Source: Hippasteria phrygiana
Lineage: Eukaryota; Echinodermata; Asteroidea; Valvatida; Goniasteridae
Assembly: GCA_037893225.1 (NCBI GenBank)
Contig: JAZGUH010000116.1
Coordinates: forward strand, 4,216,001-4,280,000
Direction: 5' to 3'
Length of the DNA stretch: 64,000 nucleotides
The notes beneath the pieces are model-generated. The model did no database searches and was not told the origin of the DNA. It worked only from the letters and a program-made list of their open reading frames with translations. Below are positions 1 to 11,584 of the stretch, piece after piece (within the stretch, counting starts at the first letter, position 1; each line of letters begins with the position of its first letter). A program made the translations under genes and the position numbers.

Positions 1-1469
1 CGGTCGACTTGAGCCATCAATATGGAGTAAACTAAGGGGGGACACCAATATTATTCTTCCCGTTCCCACGCGTGCGGACGGGAAGGAACGCCCCATTGTT
101 CTTAATCTCCCCGTTCCCCAGCGTGCGCACGGGCCCCGTTCTGCACGCGTTCCTGATTTACATAAATACAATAGCGTGGTCACGGTGCGTGAGCTGCCAT
201 TGTGTGAACACCTTGGCCCCCTGAACAGCGGTTTGTGCCAAGAAGTATCCGTTGTACATAGAAGTATGTTTATAATTGAGGCGGACAGTGTAGAGAAATG
301 TTGCTAAAGAAGAATTTGTTGTACAGTTTAATACAACACGATCGTCTTAAACATGTTTTCATTTCTTTTGCAGGTACATCAAGGTGAAGAGGCATATCAG
401 CTTGGAAATGAATTTATTTTATTTTTTTGGCCGGGGGATTTTTAAACATGTGGGTGGCAGAAACATGTGAACTCGGCACAAATGTGAATTCCAGAGGAAA
501 ATCCCGCTGCATCGTTGATTATTTCCCCATAATTATTTGTTTGTGTGCCGATGGCCCCGGAACTGTCGTCGAATATAAACGCATAATTCATATCAAAAAG
601 TGTTGTTTTATGGTGTAGAGAACAAGACTAGAACAAAAACTGCCCATGCCAAAAATGGCTGAGGAATTTCAGCGATATTTCCTGTAAACATCGAAAAAAA
701 ATATTTCTTTCTGATTGGCGGGAAATTTTTTATGTTTTTTTTTTTTTTTTTTTGACTAAAAAACTAATGAGGATTTCGGGTAAAATAAGAATTTGAAGGG
801 ATTTTTTGCACAACGCTGATTGCCGCCCAGGGTCGTTATATACAGCCCATTGCCCCCCCCCCCCCCCCAAAAAAAATGTTTAGTTATGCTTTGTTTTGTT
901 TTTGCGAGAGGATGACAATTTCTTTTCGATCCTGCATTTTATAAAGTTTTCGTCAAAACAACGCGGGTTTTTCCTTCTTAGGTGGGGGTTTAGGGTAGGC
1001 CTATACACTGCTCGGATGTAGGCCTGTTTTCAAAACAGTTATAGTAGGCCTATATTTGTCAACATTCCATAAATATTCACAGGAAAATGTGGTTGACAAA
1101 AATTCAGTTGGTAACATTGGCTTCAATCGTAATTCTTCTGTTATGTTGCCATGGCAGTTCTGTCGCATGGATACATCGAGTATAGTAACGTGTACTCGTC
1201 GAGTATTGTGTCACGTACGTTGCACGTGACGGGATTTTCCCAATGCTTCTATTGCAACTTGCAACACTCGTGGAAAAGTACCAGGTGTGTACCGCGGTTG
1301 TTTAAGTCGCGGATCAAGTTGGTATAGGGTGCAAGCTGATTCGAGATTTCATCGTGGCTTTTGCTGTTATGTGACGCATTAAATAGCCGTGACAACCAGG
1401 TACTCATTGATATCACGCACCGAAGGCGTGCACGTCTTTGTACACGTATGCCCTACTGATATGCCCATA

Positions 1470-1487
1470 ATGCAGCGGCCGCTGCAT
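1470..1487. repeat. 18-bp perfect palindrome (ATGCAGCGGCCGCTGCAT)
   Basis: This is a perfect self-complementary 18-mer within the 3.7-kb DNA element, in a locally GC-rich segment. No function is evident. It may be an internal subterminal hairpin of the transposon. Confidence 0.6.
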
Positions 1488-2059
1488 GCTGGGGGCTGGT
1501 AGTCGTACGGTCATACGCTCCGCCGATCCCCAGGCGCTTCTCTGTCCCTTCGCGGTGCCGTGCGGGACGGTGTGTTGGAGCTATACATCTGGTGCCACGG
1601 ACCGATCTCCATATGTATGTCTTCTGGTACGATATTTTTGGGGCCCTTTCAGTTTAGGCTGATTTTGAGCTACATTTGTAGACTTGTTGCAAAAGATGCT
1701 TTACCAGACCACCATGACGCCCTGCTGCATGATGAAGACCAATTTGACTTGTGACAAGCTAAGAACGCCATGACAAAGCTTGCCAGGGAAGAGCGCAGTG
1801 TTGCAGCCACAGTTGGCCTCTGCACAGTTACTAATTTATTGGACACGGATATTCTCGCTCTTGACAATAGATTTATCATGACACTTCCAATTATTTTACT
1901 CTAGTCTAATCACTTCAATTTGCTGAACGGTATTTACTTTATTAAAGAACCAAATGTCTTTGTTGATTTTTAAACTCATCGAATCAATTTGTTTCGTTTA
2001 TAAAGATTTATGTGGATTGGATACAGGGCATTTCCATAGTAACATTATCGCCTAGCAGC

Positions 2060-2061
2060 GG

Positions 2062-2092
<31 letters not shown>
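2060..2092 (+). repeat. Poly-G tract, about 28 uninterrupted G
   Basis: A short GGGGA start is followed by an unbroken G run. Runs like this are prone to sequencing and assembly length error and can form G-quadruplexes. Similar C runs occur near 855-869, 14011 and 15171-15187. Confidence 0.8.
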
Positions 2093-2096
<4 letters not shown>

Positions 2097-2640
2097 GTGT
2101 CTTTTTCTATACAATACCATTATTTTCTGCATTTGCGAAATTTTCAGGGGGGGAGGGGGCGACTGGGGTTACTTGTAGATTGCACCAAGTACAATGTAAT
2201 TTGCTTTGGCACCATAAGTTTGCGTAAATATTTATCCCGATTTATTATTGTCTTAAATTCTGAAAAAAAATAATGAAAAGTGTTCTGCTTAGGTTCCAAC
2301 TTGTACATTTCACCACCTAATTTTATATGATTTATATCGCCGTATAAAAGATTTTCCTTGTTATTATGACGCAAACAAATTCTCGTATTAAAAATCTCCC
2401 ACAACCCCACCCAACATCGCCCCACCCCCACATCACCCCCACCCACACCCACACCCCACGGAAATTGGTATTACATAGGCTCTCATCTGCTTCGAAGCTC
2501 GCCAAAAATGAAAAAGACATGTTGGACAAGAGAATCGAACATGTTTACAGTGGTTTTAGAACTTCTGACGCGCAAATATTTTATTTTCCAATGGATCGGT
2601 TAACATTTTGGGCTTTTTTCACCAAATTTTTTAAAAGTAA

Positions 2641-2904
2641 TTATTAAAAAACAAATCCAGGCGGCCCCCAATAAGAAGCATGTTTTATTTCTCATTTCGC
2701 CTTATTGCTTACCACTTTTTACGCCTGACTTGCGTTCGTTGTTTTTATACGATTTTTACGCCTCTTGTCATTATTAAAAAACAAATCCAGGCGGCCCCCA
2801 ATAAGAAGCATGTTTTATTTCTCATTTCGCCTTATTGCTTACCACTTTTTACGCCTGACCACTGACTTGCGTTCGTTGTTTTTATACGATTTTTACGCCT
2901 GTTG
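2641..2904 (+). repeat. Tandem duplication, two ~130-bp units
   Basis: The segment beginning TTATTAAAAAACAAATCC at 2641 repeats at 2771. The copies are nearly identical except for a 4-bp insertion (CCAC region, about 2858) in the second. The duplication lies inside the TIR element at 36-3755. Confidence 0.85.
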
Positions 2905-4890
2905 TGTTTATTCCTGTTGCCTAAATATATTTTTTCAGAGTACAGAAATACAAGTGACATTGAAATGAATATATGGGCATTGGATTAAAATCTTATTAAT
3001 AGTCTTCTGGATTCTGTCTGGAACATTTAGGCCCAACGAAATATCTACAGTGCCTAAAAGTTTAGACGTTTAGACGAGGCATTCTTCAGAAAAAAATATT
3101 TCTGTCAATCAGTAAAGCAATAATCAGAACATACTTACAGTCGACGCATGAATATGGCTTCGAAAAAAATATATAATCTTGGTTTGCTTTCACTGTGTAC
3201 TTTAGTGATTGCGCGTGATGGATGAACGTATTTGTATATATACATTTAAAAAAGAATATTTACGGAACAGAGAAAGGGTCGTACTGCTCCGATGGCAGCA
3301 ATCGTGCAGTAAACCTGACGAAAATACTTTCAAAACAAGGGAATATAAAATGACTTGTTATTGAACCACGTTAATTTTACGTCAAATAGCTAAAGCCGGA
3401 GATCATATCGGAGCTTATTTACTTTTTAGAGGAGTGCTCAGCACAACTAAATAAAAAGGTAAAATAACCTCTGTAGATTCAGAAAGAAGTTTGGTTTAAT
3501 TCCTTTAAAAAATAAATCCGTGTTGATCAAGAGATCGCATACCTTTGATGCTGCTCGCGTTCCGCACGCGTCGGCTACTTAACATAACAAAAGCACAGTA
3601 CAATGGGGCGTTCCTGCCTGCCCAGCGGGCCAGATTTCCCCCCGTTCCACCACGTGAGAACGGTCCTTTTGTTCAGTTTTATTGCCTCCCGTGAAGAACG
3701 GTGAGGAACGCGTCCGCACGCGTGGGCACAGGACAAATAATATTGGTGTGCTCCCTAAATGAACTTGGCATATGTGCAACGAGAACTGTTCGAGGTTGTC
3801 GGGCAGGAAAATATCAACAACGTAAAATCTGTGTTAAGATAACGGAACGGCAGATTAAATGTGTGGGAAATGCCAGAACAATTGACAGATCTAATCTGCG
3901 TGAAATTCCTCAAATAAAAATCACAAGTTGCCCTACTAGGCAGAACCAAAGCCTACCAAGATTCATTGTGTGCAACCCTTGTTCACTGAACAACAAAATG
4001 GAAGAATTCCAGACAGTTATACATGACCAGCAGGTTGATCTTGCTTGCAAATCGGAATCCTGGTTATGCTAGAGGAACATGTGCAAATTGAAGGATTCTC
4101 CTTGTTTTCAAGACCGCGTGTCGACCGACCACATGGAGGTGTAGCCATCTACATGTATGCACGTGAATCTTTGCAACCACAGGCCATGGATATAGACATA
4201 CCTGAACAACTGGAATCTGTTTTGGTGAAAATGAGACCAAATTTTCTCCCACGAAGGATTTCTGGTCTATACTGTGCTGCAATCTACTCCCCAACCTGCA
4301 GATATCCAAATGCAGAAGTCCTTGTTGACCACCTTCAGCACATGGTCGACCAGATCACCATTGATCATCCGGAAGCAGGTATTGTCATAGCAGGCGATAT
4401 GAACCACCTAGACATTACACACCTTACAACTGGTGGATTTACACAAGTGGTCGACCATCCAACACGACAGAGAGCAATCCTGGATAAAATTATTACAAAC
4501 ATCAAGTTCTATCAAAAACCGAGAATCTTGCCTCCCGTCAGACATAGTGACCACAACACTGTTTTGTGGCAACCATTGCAGTCGCTTAAATTGCAAAATG
4601 AAGTCAACACACGACATGTTAGACCAATCCGAGATTCTGCAATACGTGAATTCGGCCAGTGGATTGTGCAGCATGACTGGATGGAGGTGCAGAGTGTAAA
4701 GGATCAAGGATGTGCAAGGTAAATGTGATATGATGTACGAAACACTTAACAAGCGCATATCACACTATTTTCCGTGCCGAACAGTTAGACTGCACTGTAG
4801 AGATAAACCATGGATGACGTCAGAGATTATAACCCTGATGAGAAAGCGGCAAGAATTGTTTCAGAAGGGACACTTAAGGCGCAATCTTAA

Positions 4891-6101
4891 AATTGACTGA
4901 ATGTTTTTCCCCCGTTCTTCCTGATCAGTCCGTCATTGTCAAGGAGGTCGGGAAGCTGCAGACTGGACGGGAGTGTGCGCTCAAGCGCGGCACAGTTAAT
5001 GAGCAAGGCCGATCGCGTGCGATTGTCATCCCAACAATTGGTGTAATGAATAAACATGAGACACAAGCCAACTGATACCAACGGCTTGCACGCGGACAAA
5101 ACTCGATGTACGTGCGGTCGTGTATATTGTATTTTTAAAGCAAACTCCTCCATGCTATAACGAAACCGGAATCTTCATTAATTGATAAACTAAATTTCTT
5201 ATTAAATCTATTTCCTACATGTACCTCCATGATCCAAAGCATGCACATGCACGTCCCGATTGCGATCTGTATAGGCCTAGGGGCCTCAGCGAAAAAAATA
5301 CACGGGAGGGGAGAGCAATTCCGTTCCGAAAGCTCCAAACATAACGCGTACGGCTCTCGAAAAAAAATTACGAGAACGATAATTGTTCAACATTACTGAA
5401 AAAATCTACCAGACTGAGTACGTCCTAACAACAATGGTTTAATAAATCATTGATCTCATTGAATTTTGATCGTTCATTTCTTACTATGAAATCTCCATCC
5501 AAAGTCTGACAGGAATACTTTAGCAGGGGTGCGTTTGGGCGGTCCTCATGACCGAAAACTGGTTCTGTTGTTTCTGTTGTTTAATCACTTTGGAAACTTC
5601 GCCTATTTTAACTTTCCTAAAGAAATTTACCGACAAGAAGCAAACGAACCAATTATTTTTTAAGGAGCGGTAGTCCTCGCTCTTACTATATATGCAATCC
5701 AAAACTTATCAACTTTTTTGTTAAACAGAGGACACAGAATAACACAAAATTGTTATTACTGAGGGGCATCGTGCCATCAATTTAAAGTGAAATACATAAG
5801 GCGGGGCGAACTAAAGATCAAAACATTTCTTTCTATCTATAGGCACTTCTTTCCATGATAATGACAGACTACATGTAGCGATCCACTAGGCCACATGCAC
5901 CAGCTACCTTGAACAATTTTACAAAACGCCTCATCACAGACTTCTACATGTACACAGCACACAAAGGCGAATAGTTTATTCTTTTGTTACCATTGCAGCA
6001 AAGGCCTTATAACCAAGCACCTAATCCCTTAACAATAGTCCCTCGTTGGTTATATGTAGGCCTACTTGCATTTCGCTTTCATGCTTCATTCGGAGAACAT
6101 C
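4891..6101. other. Gene-poor interval
   Basis: Open frames here (for example 4893-5075 plus and 4887-5153 minus) are short and carry no recognisable motif. The sequence is mixed AT-rich with scattered TACATGTA words. I see no RNA gene, clear inverted repeat or promoter that I can support. Confidence 0.5.
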
Positions 6102-6198
6102 ATGGCTTCCAACGATGGCAATCTTCTTCCTGGAGTCGCTCGTTTGTTAAAGCTTCACGGAAAATCGCTGAGCGAGACAAGCAAACCACTTCATCAAG
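6102..6198 (+). CDS. Candidate first coding exon of the DDE-like gene
   Basis: The ATG at 6102 sits in a good start context (ACATCATGG). It opens 32 codons beginning MASNDGNLLPGVARLLKL and ends before a GT at 6199. The donor (AAG|GTTAAA) is weak. The exon ends in phase 1, which exactly suits the acceptor at 8335/8336. There is no homology support for this exon; it is chosen on start context and phase alone. Confidence 0.35.
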
Positions 6199-9100
6199 GT
6201 TAAACTAGTTTAAGCTCATCACTTGCTAAAATTGTATAAACGGCTGTATGCGTAAATATTTATGAAGTATCAAGCTAGTTATATCCAAATCACCAGTTAA
6301 AGCGAGTCAGACTGATTCCGAAACATTTGAATGATCCATCGAACGAAAAGCATTCGCCATGTCTATTTATGAATACAATTTATTGATGAATACACAGTTC
6401 CCGTTTGAGGCACAAAAGCAACCCAAAACTAGACTTCTATGTCTGTTACAAGAACAGAACATAGGGCTTTTCCGTTTCTTTATTACATCACTTGGAATTT
6501 TGCATACGTTGTTCACATTTATATTTCAGTATATGTGACCAAACAAACGTTTTAAAAAAGAATTTCGACATTTGCATGTTCCGTTGAAGAGATATGGCTT
6601 CAAAGTTGGAAAATTTAAACAAAGCTATAAAATGGTATGATCATGTCATAGTGACGTCACATCAATTTGTATCTGTAATTCTAGTTGGCCTACCAGCATA
6701 CCAAGAATAGATGCAACCTTAAGTACAGTTCTCTAGATATAGGACCTTAACATATGCACCTTTAAGATAATGTCATGTTACCCATGATGACGTCATCACG
6801 ACGGCACTTGTCAAAGCAAATATTTGCAACGTGGTCTTGGCCTATGTCAAGATTGAAGTCAATCTGATCAACGACAGTATAACATTTAAATAGCACAATG
6901 AAATATTAAACATTAAAAAATTCATAGAAAAAACCCAATGATGTTATCATGACGTCACCTCGGATTTTACATGCTAGTGGCATTGTCTACCTACCCACCA
7001 ATTTTTAGGACGATCAGACATACCCTTATATGTGTTTCAAAAAAGCATATTTTTGATGACGTCATAATGACGTCACACATTTTTCACATTTATGTAAAAG
7101 AATATAGGAGCTAACAAATCTATTACAAAAAGAATTTTGAATTTAGCATGTTCTGTTGATAAGATATGGCTTGAAGAAACTTTAAGATTCAAAAACTTAA
7201 ACATTACTATAAAACCGTATGACGTCATCATGACGTCACCTCAATTTTAATCTATAACACGTACTTGTCTACCACCATAGCAGGTTTGAATGCAATCGGA
7301 CCTACGGTTCTCTAGATATGGGCCCTTGAAAAATGCACCTTTAAGATGACGTCATCATGACGTCACTCTTCGACATACAATTTCAGCTTAGGGTCTATGT
7401 TTGTGTTAAGTCTGATTAAGGTCTGAGGTTGTTTAGTGACCAAAGTGCCACTTACAAAATTCGTGTACAAAGTCTATGGGATTTGGGATAGAACAAAACA
7501 ATTCACAGAAAATCAGCCGATGACATCATCATGACGTCACCTCGGATTTTACATGCTAGTAGCACTATCCACCTACCCACTAATTTTTATGACGATCGGA
7601 CCTACCCTTATATGTGTTTCAAAAAAGCCTATTTTTGATGACGTCATCATGACGTCACACATTTTTCACATTTATGTGAAAGAATATAGGAGCTAACAAA
7701 GCTATTACAAAAAGAATTTTGAATTTAGCATGTTCTGTTGGTGGGATATGGCTTTAAGAAACTTTGAAGTTCAAAAACTTAAAAATTACTATAAAATCGT
7801 ATGATGACGTCATCATGACGTCACGTCAATTTTCATCTATAACACGAGCTAGCCTACCAACATACCAGGTTTGAAGGAAATCGGATATACCGTTCTCTAG
7901 ATATGGGCCCTTGAAAAACGCACATTTAGGATGACGTCATCATGACGTCACTCTACGACATACAATTTCAGCTTAGGGTCTATGTTTGAGGTAAGTTTGG
8001 TTAGGTTCTGAGGTTTTTTAAGACCTAAAGTGCCGCCGACAAAATTTGTGTACAAAGTCTATGGGATTTTGGTCAGAACTAAAAGAAGAAGAAGAAGAAG
8101 AAGAAGAAAAAAATAAAAAATCGGAACAAAAACAAAGCCTTTTCCGAAAAATTTCGGAAAAGCCAATAACTTGAAAGGCCCTTTTCGGTGGGTGACTGAT
8201 GACAATCATTTAGAAGAATTTTTAAAAGATCAACGGCTTGGAGGCAGGCCCAATTATATTACCATTGGGGCGATTTGAATGTTTACATTTACAATATAAT
8301 AAATAGATTATAAATGAATCGTTCTTTTTTCACAGATTCGGACGAGAAGCAAGGTGAGCGCCGTAAGCAAAAGATTCCCGCACCCGAAACCGACAAGGTA
8401 CCTTGTAAAAGCGGTAGACCTTCAATTGCGCAGCTTTTCCCAGGCATCGTGGATACAGCAAGAACGTTTGTGGAAGAAAATGGTTTCGAGGCCCACAGGC
8501 GTCGGGAAACTGCAACGGGGAAATGTGGAACTACACTTCGTTCCATCAAGCAGCACTTGTTGGAAGTGACGCCAGGCCTCGCTGAGTTCAAAGGGGATTT
8601 GGGTAATTATATGCCATACATGTTAAATGACGAATATCTGCGATTAGTGGCATGGAGATGCCATCACGTGATGACATCACGTGACACGTGATGACGTCAT
8701 CACCCCGTCACTCTTCGGCATACAATTTCAGCTTAGGGTCTATGTTTGTGTTAAGTCTGATTAAGATCTGAGGTCGTTTTAATAGTGACCAAAGTGTCAC
8801 TTACAAAATTCGAGTACAAAGTCTGTGGGATTTTGGATAGAACTAAAAATTCATAGAAAATCGGCCGATGACGTCACCATGACGTCACTTCGGATTTTAC
8901 ATGCTAGTGGCACTATGTACATGTACCCTTATATGTGTTTCCAAAAAGCAAATTTTTGATGAAGTCATAATGACGTCACACATTTGTTTTTACATTGATG
9001 TGAAAGAATATATAGAAGCTAACAAAGCTATTACAAAAAGAATTTTGAATTTAGCATGTTCTGTTGATGAGATATGGCTTTAAGAAACTTTGAAGTTCAA

Positions 9101-11584
9101 AAACTTTAATATTACTGTAAAATCGTATGAAGACGTCATCATGACGTCACCCCAATTTTCAAGCTACCATACCAACATACCAGGTTTAAAGGCAATCGGA
9201 CGTACCGTTCTCTAGATATGGGCCCTTGAAAAATGCACCTTTAAGATGACGTCACGTTACATGTGATGACGTCATCATGACGTCACTCTTCGACATACAA
9301 TTTCAGCTTAGGGTCTATGTTTGGGGTAAGTTTGGTTAAGATCTGAGGTTTTTTAAGACCTAAAGTGCCGCCGACAAAATTTGTGTACAAAGTCTATGGG
9401 ATTTGTCAGAACTAAAAAAATCAGAACAAAAACAAGGCCTTTTCCGACAGGCAGTGTCGGAAAAGCCAAATAACCTTTTGTTTGCATTCTTTAAGCCCAG
9501 AAAATTATATTTTGTTAACCTGGCGGGAAAAATCGCATCCGGACGGGTGAATTTTATAAACAAAAAGTGCTACATATCCCAGATATTATGCTATCCCATT
9601 TTGCGGTCAAAAATGTGGCACAGACAAGTTATTTCAACTGCCACGCCTGCAGCCCCAGAAGCACGATAAGCCTACATGTATATCTGTACACATATGTAAA
9701 CAAAAGTGCGTTAACCTCTTGCGTGTGGATGACGCCAAATGGTGCAAAAAAACATTTGCTGGCCTAACGTTTCAAAGTTAAGAGAGTTCTTTCTCAAAGG
9801 CAAATGACAAAATTGCTCAGAAACTTGCTTAGTTCGAAACGTTAAACCAGCTATTTTTTTTATTTCAATTTGTATAACTTTTAGAGAGCTTGGCCATTTG
9901 TGCTGATCGGGCGGGTATGCTAAGCAATTTTTTACATGGCCTTGTTTATAAACAAATAAGTAAAGAAAGGTTAAATTGTACAAAATTCAGTTTTCTTTGT
10001 AACACTGAAAATTTCTTTTTTTTTACAGGAATTTACAATCCACCGCTGGATGAAGGCCCCGTCTATGAAGCATACTGCATCCAAGGGATACAAAGGCTTC
10101 ATAGACGCGAAGGTTCCTGCCCAGCGGAACGACAACAGGAGGGAAAACCCAAACGAGCATTACTACTCAGCCAGGGTGAAGAATACACGAGAAGCCTGCA
10201 GCAAGTTTACCAACAGTTCTGTGCTGTTTTCCGTCGACAACAAAAATACACTGCGGGTGAGTTCCAACGCTCCAGCCGTCGACAGGAGGTGCAGAGTCTC
10301 TAGGTTTTTCCCAGCCAATGACAGCCCGAACCTGTTTGACCACGACTTCCCTACACCAGGCTACCTGATCACTCCAGCAGGGTACATGGAAATGTCGCCT
10401 CCATCCCCACCTAAGATGACGGTCGACAAATTGGGCAGACCAAGTTACCGGTATGTTTTCATACAAACTGTATTACCTCAAATAATTTGTCATCGACACC
10501 ACAAAGTCACACCCAAGTCCACTGTTTTACTTCATGAAAACTACTCCGCACACTTTAGACAGTGACGTGGCGGTTTTGGACTTCACAAAGTAACAGGCAT
10601 GTTGCGGAAATATATCAAGGAAAAAAACTTTGAAAGATTTTGCAGGAATTTACTAAATTTGTATTCTGTTGGGTTTATATAGAAAAAGTAATAAAACCTT
10701 CAAACTGGTTTAAAAATAAAGATGGGTGTTTGGGTGTTACAGTACTTTGTAAAAACGAAAATTATGACGTTTCCAAATTACTTCGACTGTCTCCCATAAG
10801 AAGGCGCATGTTTCGCCGGGAACCAGACTAAGTGTTTAACTGTCTTTGGCCTGCGGCTGGAGGATCCTCTTTGGACGCCATCATGTCGTTTTTCAAATTA
10901 TGTTTTTGTTTTTTTCTCAACTGCATGTTTTTATTGCGATTTTTTAGGCTTCCCGAGTGCAGTGCCATCGACGTTGTCAACCGAGGACCGCACACGAGAA
11001 CCACAATTGCTAGCCACTGCAACGACCTGTTTCCGCTAATAGAGAGAACCAACAAAACCTGCATCACTATTTTAGCGGATGGCGGCGCAGATTTCAACGT
11101 CAATCATTTAACAAATGAGTGGTTTCTTATGCAGCTGTTCAGAGACCTGAAGCTTGATGTTCTCGTAGGAACAACGCATTGTCCAGGATTCTCTGCAAGA
11201 AACCCCATCGAGCATGTATGGGGGGTCGTGACCAGTGCAGCTACTTCAATTTACCTACCGGACCGACTACCAGGAGAGCTCCCACCAACACAGCAGCACT
11301 TGACAGGGCACGCACTGAAAGAGAAAGAGGTTTTTGATGCTGCCCCCACAACTCTGGAGGGGTACTGGAAGGACATTAACTACAGCAATGTGCCAATTGC
11401 CGTAAGCCACAAGTCAAGTCGAGATATGGCACATCGGTACACCAACGACGAGTATGACCGTGCGCACAAGCTCCTTACAGGGCCATACAAACACATTAAT
11501 ACTCGGTCAGACAAAAGAAAGTCAATAGGTCTAGGCCCAGTAATTGATATTTGTTCCTACCTTCATGGCTCGATGAAACGTTAG
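6102..11584 (+). CDS. DDE-transposase-like protein, four candidate exons with one frameshift
   Basis: The proposed exons are 6102-6198, 8336-8602, 10029-10450 and 10948-11584, giving about 470 residues. Phases agree at the first junction (1 nt plus 2 nt) and the third (2 nt plus 1 nt). The second junction is off by one frame: the exon ends in phase 1, but the continuing protein frame starts in phase 0 right after the acceptor. This suggests a small indel just inside exon 3. The last exon has a DGG-D-FN motif and, 44 residues after its first aspartate, NPIEHVWG, an arrangement like the last two acidic residues of a DDE/RNase H-fold integrase or transposase. The middle exons carry GRPS, RRR/RRE-type basic motifs and NDSPNLFDHDFP. 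I recall similar uncharacterised proteins from marine invertebrates but cannot name the family. It is either a domesticated transposase or a decaying intron-bearing element. No terminal inverted repeats were found around it. Confidence 0.6.
6540..8164 (+). repeat. TGACGTCA-rich ~585-bp tandem array A, ending in a hairpin
   Basis: Blocks recur with a spacing of about 580-585 bp, for example the TGACGTCA pair at 7346 and 7931, another at 7219 and 7804, and CTCTAGATATGGGCCCTTGA near 7310 and 7896. Each unit carries several TGACGTCA sites, often as the doublet TGACGTCATCATGACGTCA. The array ends in a GAA microsatellite (about 8085-8108) and a hairpin at 8137-8164 whose arms read GCCTTTTCCGAAA and TTTCGGAAAAGC. 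It fills most of the first intron of the DDE-like gene. TGACGTCA is the CREB/ATF consensus, but no regulatory role is shown. Confidence 0.8.
8336..8602 (+). CDS. Exon 2 of the DDE-like gene
   Basis: The acceptor is a pyrimidine run ending TTTTTTCACAG at 8335, and the donor is G|GTAATT at 8603. The 89 codons include GRPSIAQLFPGIVDTA and TLRSIKQHLLEVTPGL, a helix-rich, basic stretch like the DNA-binding N-terminal part of a transposase. Array A lies immediately upstream and array B immediately downstream, so the exon is an island of ordinary coding composition between two repeats. Confidence 0.65.
8640..9467 (+). repeat. TGACGTCA-rich array B, ending in a hairpin
   Basis: This is the same family as array A, with matching blocks such as CATACAATTTCAGCTTAGGG (8720 and 9296) and GCCGCCGACAAAATTTGTG (9367, as at 8032). 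It ends in a hairpin at 9437-9467 with arms GCCTTTTCCGAC and GTCGGAAAAGC. Together arrays A and B hold about 24 exact TGACGTCA sites by eye. The array lies in the second intron of the DDE-like gene. Confidence 0.75.
10029..10450 (+). CDS. Exon 3 of the DDE-like gene
   Basis: The acceptor TTTTTTTACAG ends at 10028, and the donor CCG|GTATGT lies at 10451. The supported frame runs TIHRWMKAPSMKHTASKGYK, then IDAKVPAQRND, NPNEHYYSARVK and NDSPNLFDHDFPTPGYLI. The first few bases do not fit the phase of exon 2, so an indel near 10031-10036 is likely. A competing open frame (9890-10303) is a shadow of this one. Confidence 0.65.
10948..11584 (+). CDS. Terminal exon of the DDE-like gene (catalytic-type motifs)
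   Basis: The acceptor is GATTTTTTAG, ending at 10947. One base completes the arginine codon split by the previous donor. The frame has RGPHTRTTIASHCNDLFPL, ILADGGADFN (aspartate codon at 11078) and NPIEHVWG (glutamate codon at 11210), then ends at TAG 11582-11584. The D-to-E distance is 44 residues. An open reading of 250 codons from 10832 includes intron sequence ahead of the acceptor. No AATAAA lies close downstream. Confidence 0.7.

Larger units (their letters stand above)
36..3755. mobile_element. Non-autonomous TIR DNA transposon, PIF/Harbinger-like, flanked by TAA
   Basis: The two ends are inverted copies. The left begins GGGGGGACACCAATATTATT and the right, read on the minus strand, begins GGGAGCACACCAATATTATT. 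Both continue into CCCACGCGTGCGGACG and, further in, GGAACGCCCCATTGT. Both ends are flanked by TAA (33-35 and 3756-3758). A 3-bp TAA/TWA duplication with G-rich ends is usual for PIF/Harbinger elements. No transposase frame is visible inside the 3.72 kb, so it is probably non-autonomous. Its interior holds a 130-bp tandem duplication, a long poly-G run and AT-rich filler. The insertion lies inside a LINE reading frame, which fixes its borders. The superfamily is inferred only from the duplication length and the ends. Confidence 0.75.
1..4890 (+). pseudogene. LINE ORF2 N-terminal/endonuclease relic (CR1/jockey-like), interrupted
   Basis: This is a relic of the apurinic-type endonuclease half of a non-LTR retrotransposon ORF2, the enzyme that nicks target DNA to prime reverse transcription. 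The frame starting at base 2 is open to base 35 and continues at 3759 once the 36-3755 insert and one TAA are removed. It then runs to about 4072 and includes CNPCSLNNKMEEF and KSESWL, typical of the start of the endonuclease fold. A frameshift near 4045-4072 leads into a second open stretch to 4722, which carries the catalytic-type motifs GDMN (about 4399) and SDHN (about 4550). A third frame, 4712-4890, holds DKPWMTSEI, the usual linker ahead of the RT domain. The relic stops there, and no RT follows. The LINE at 21596 begins just where this one ends in the ORF2 layout, so the two may belong to one family. The clade is uncertain. Confidence 0.75.

Noticed and set aside
6540..9467. CRISPR-like array from regularly repeated palindromes
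   Set aside because: Units are ~585 bp and the repeats are 8-bp palindromes in related, not unique, spacers. The setting is eukaryotic.
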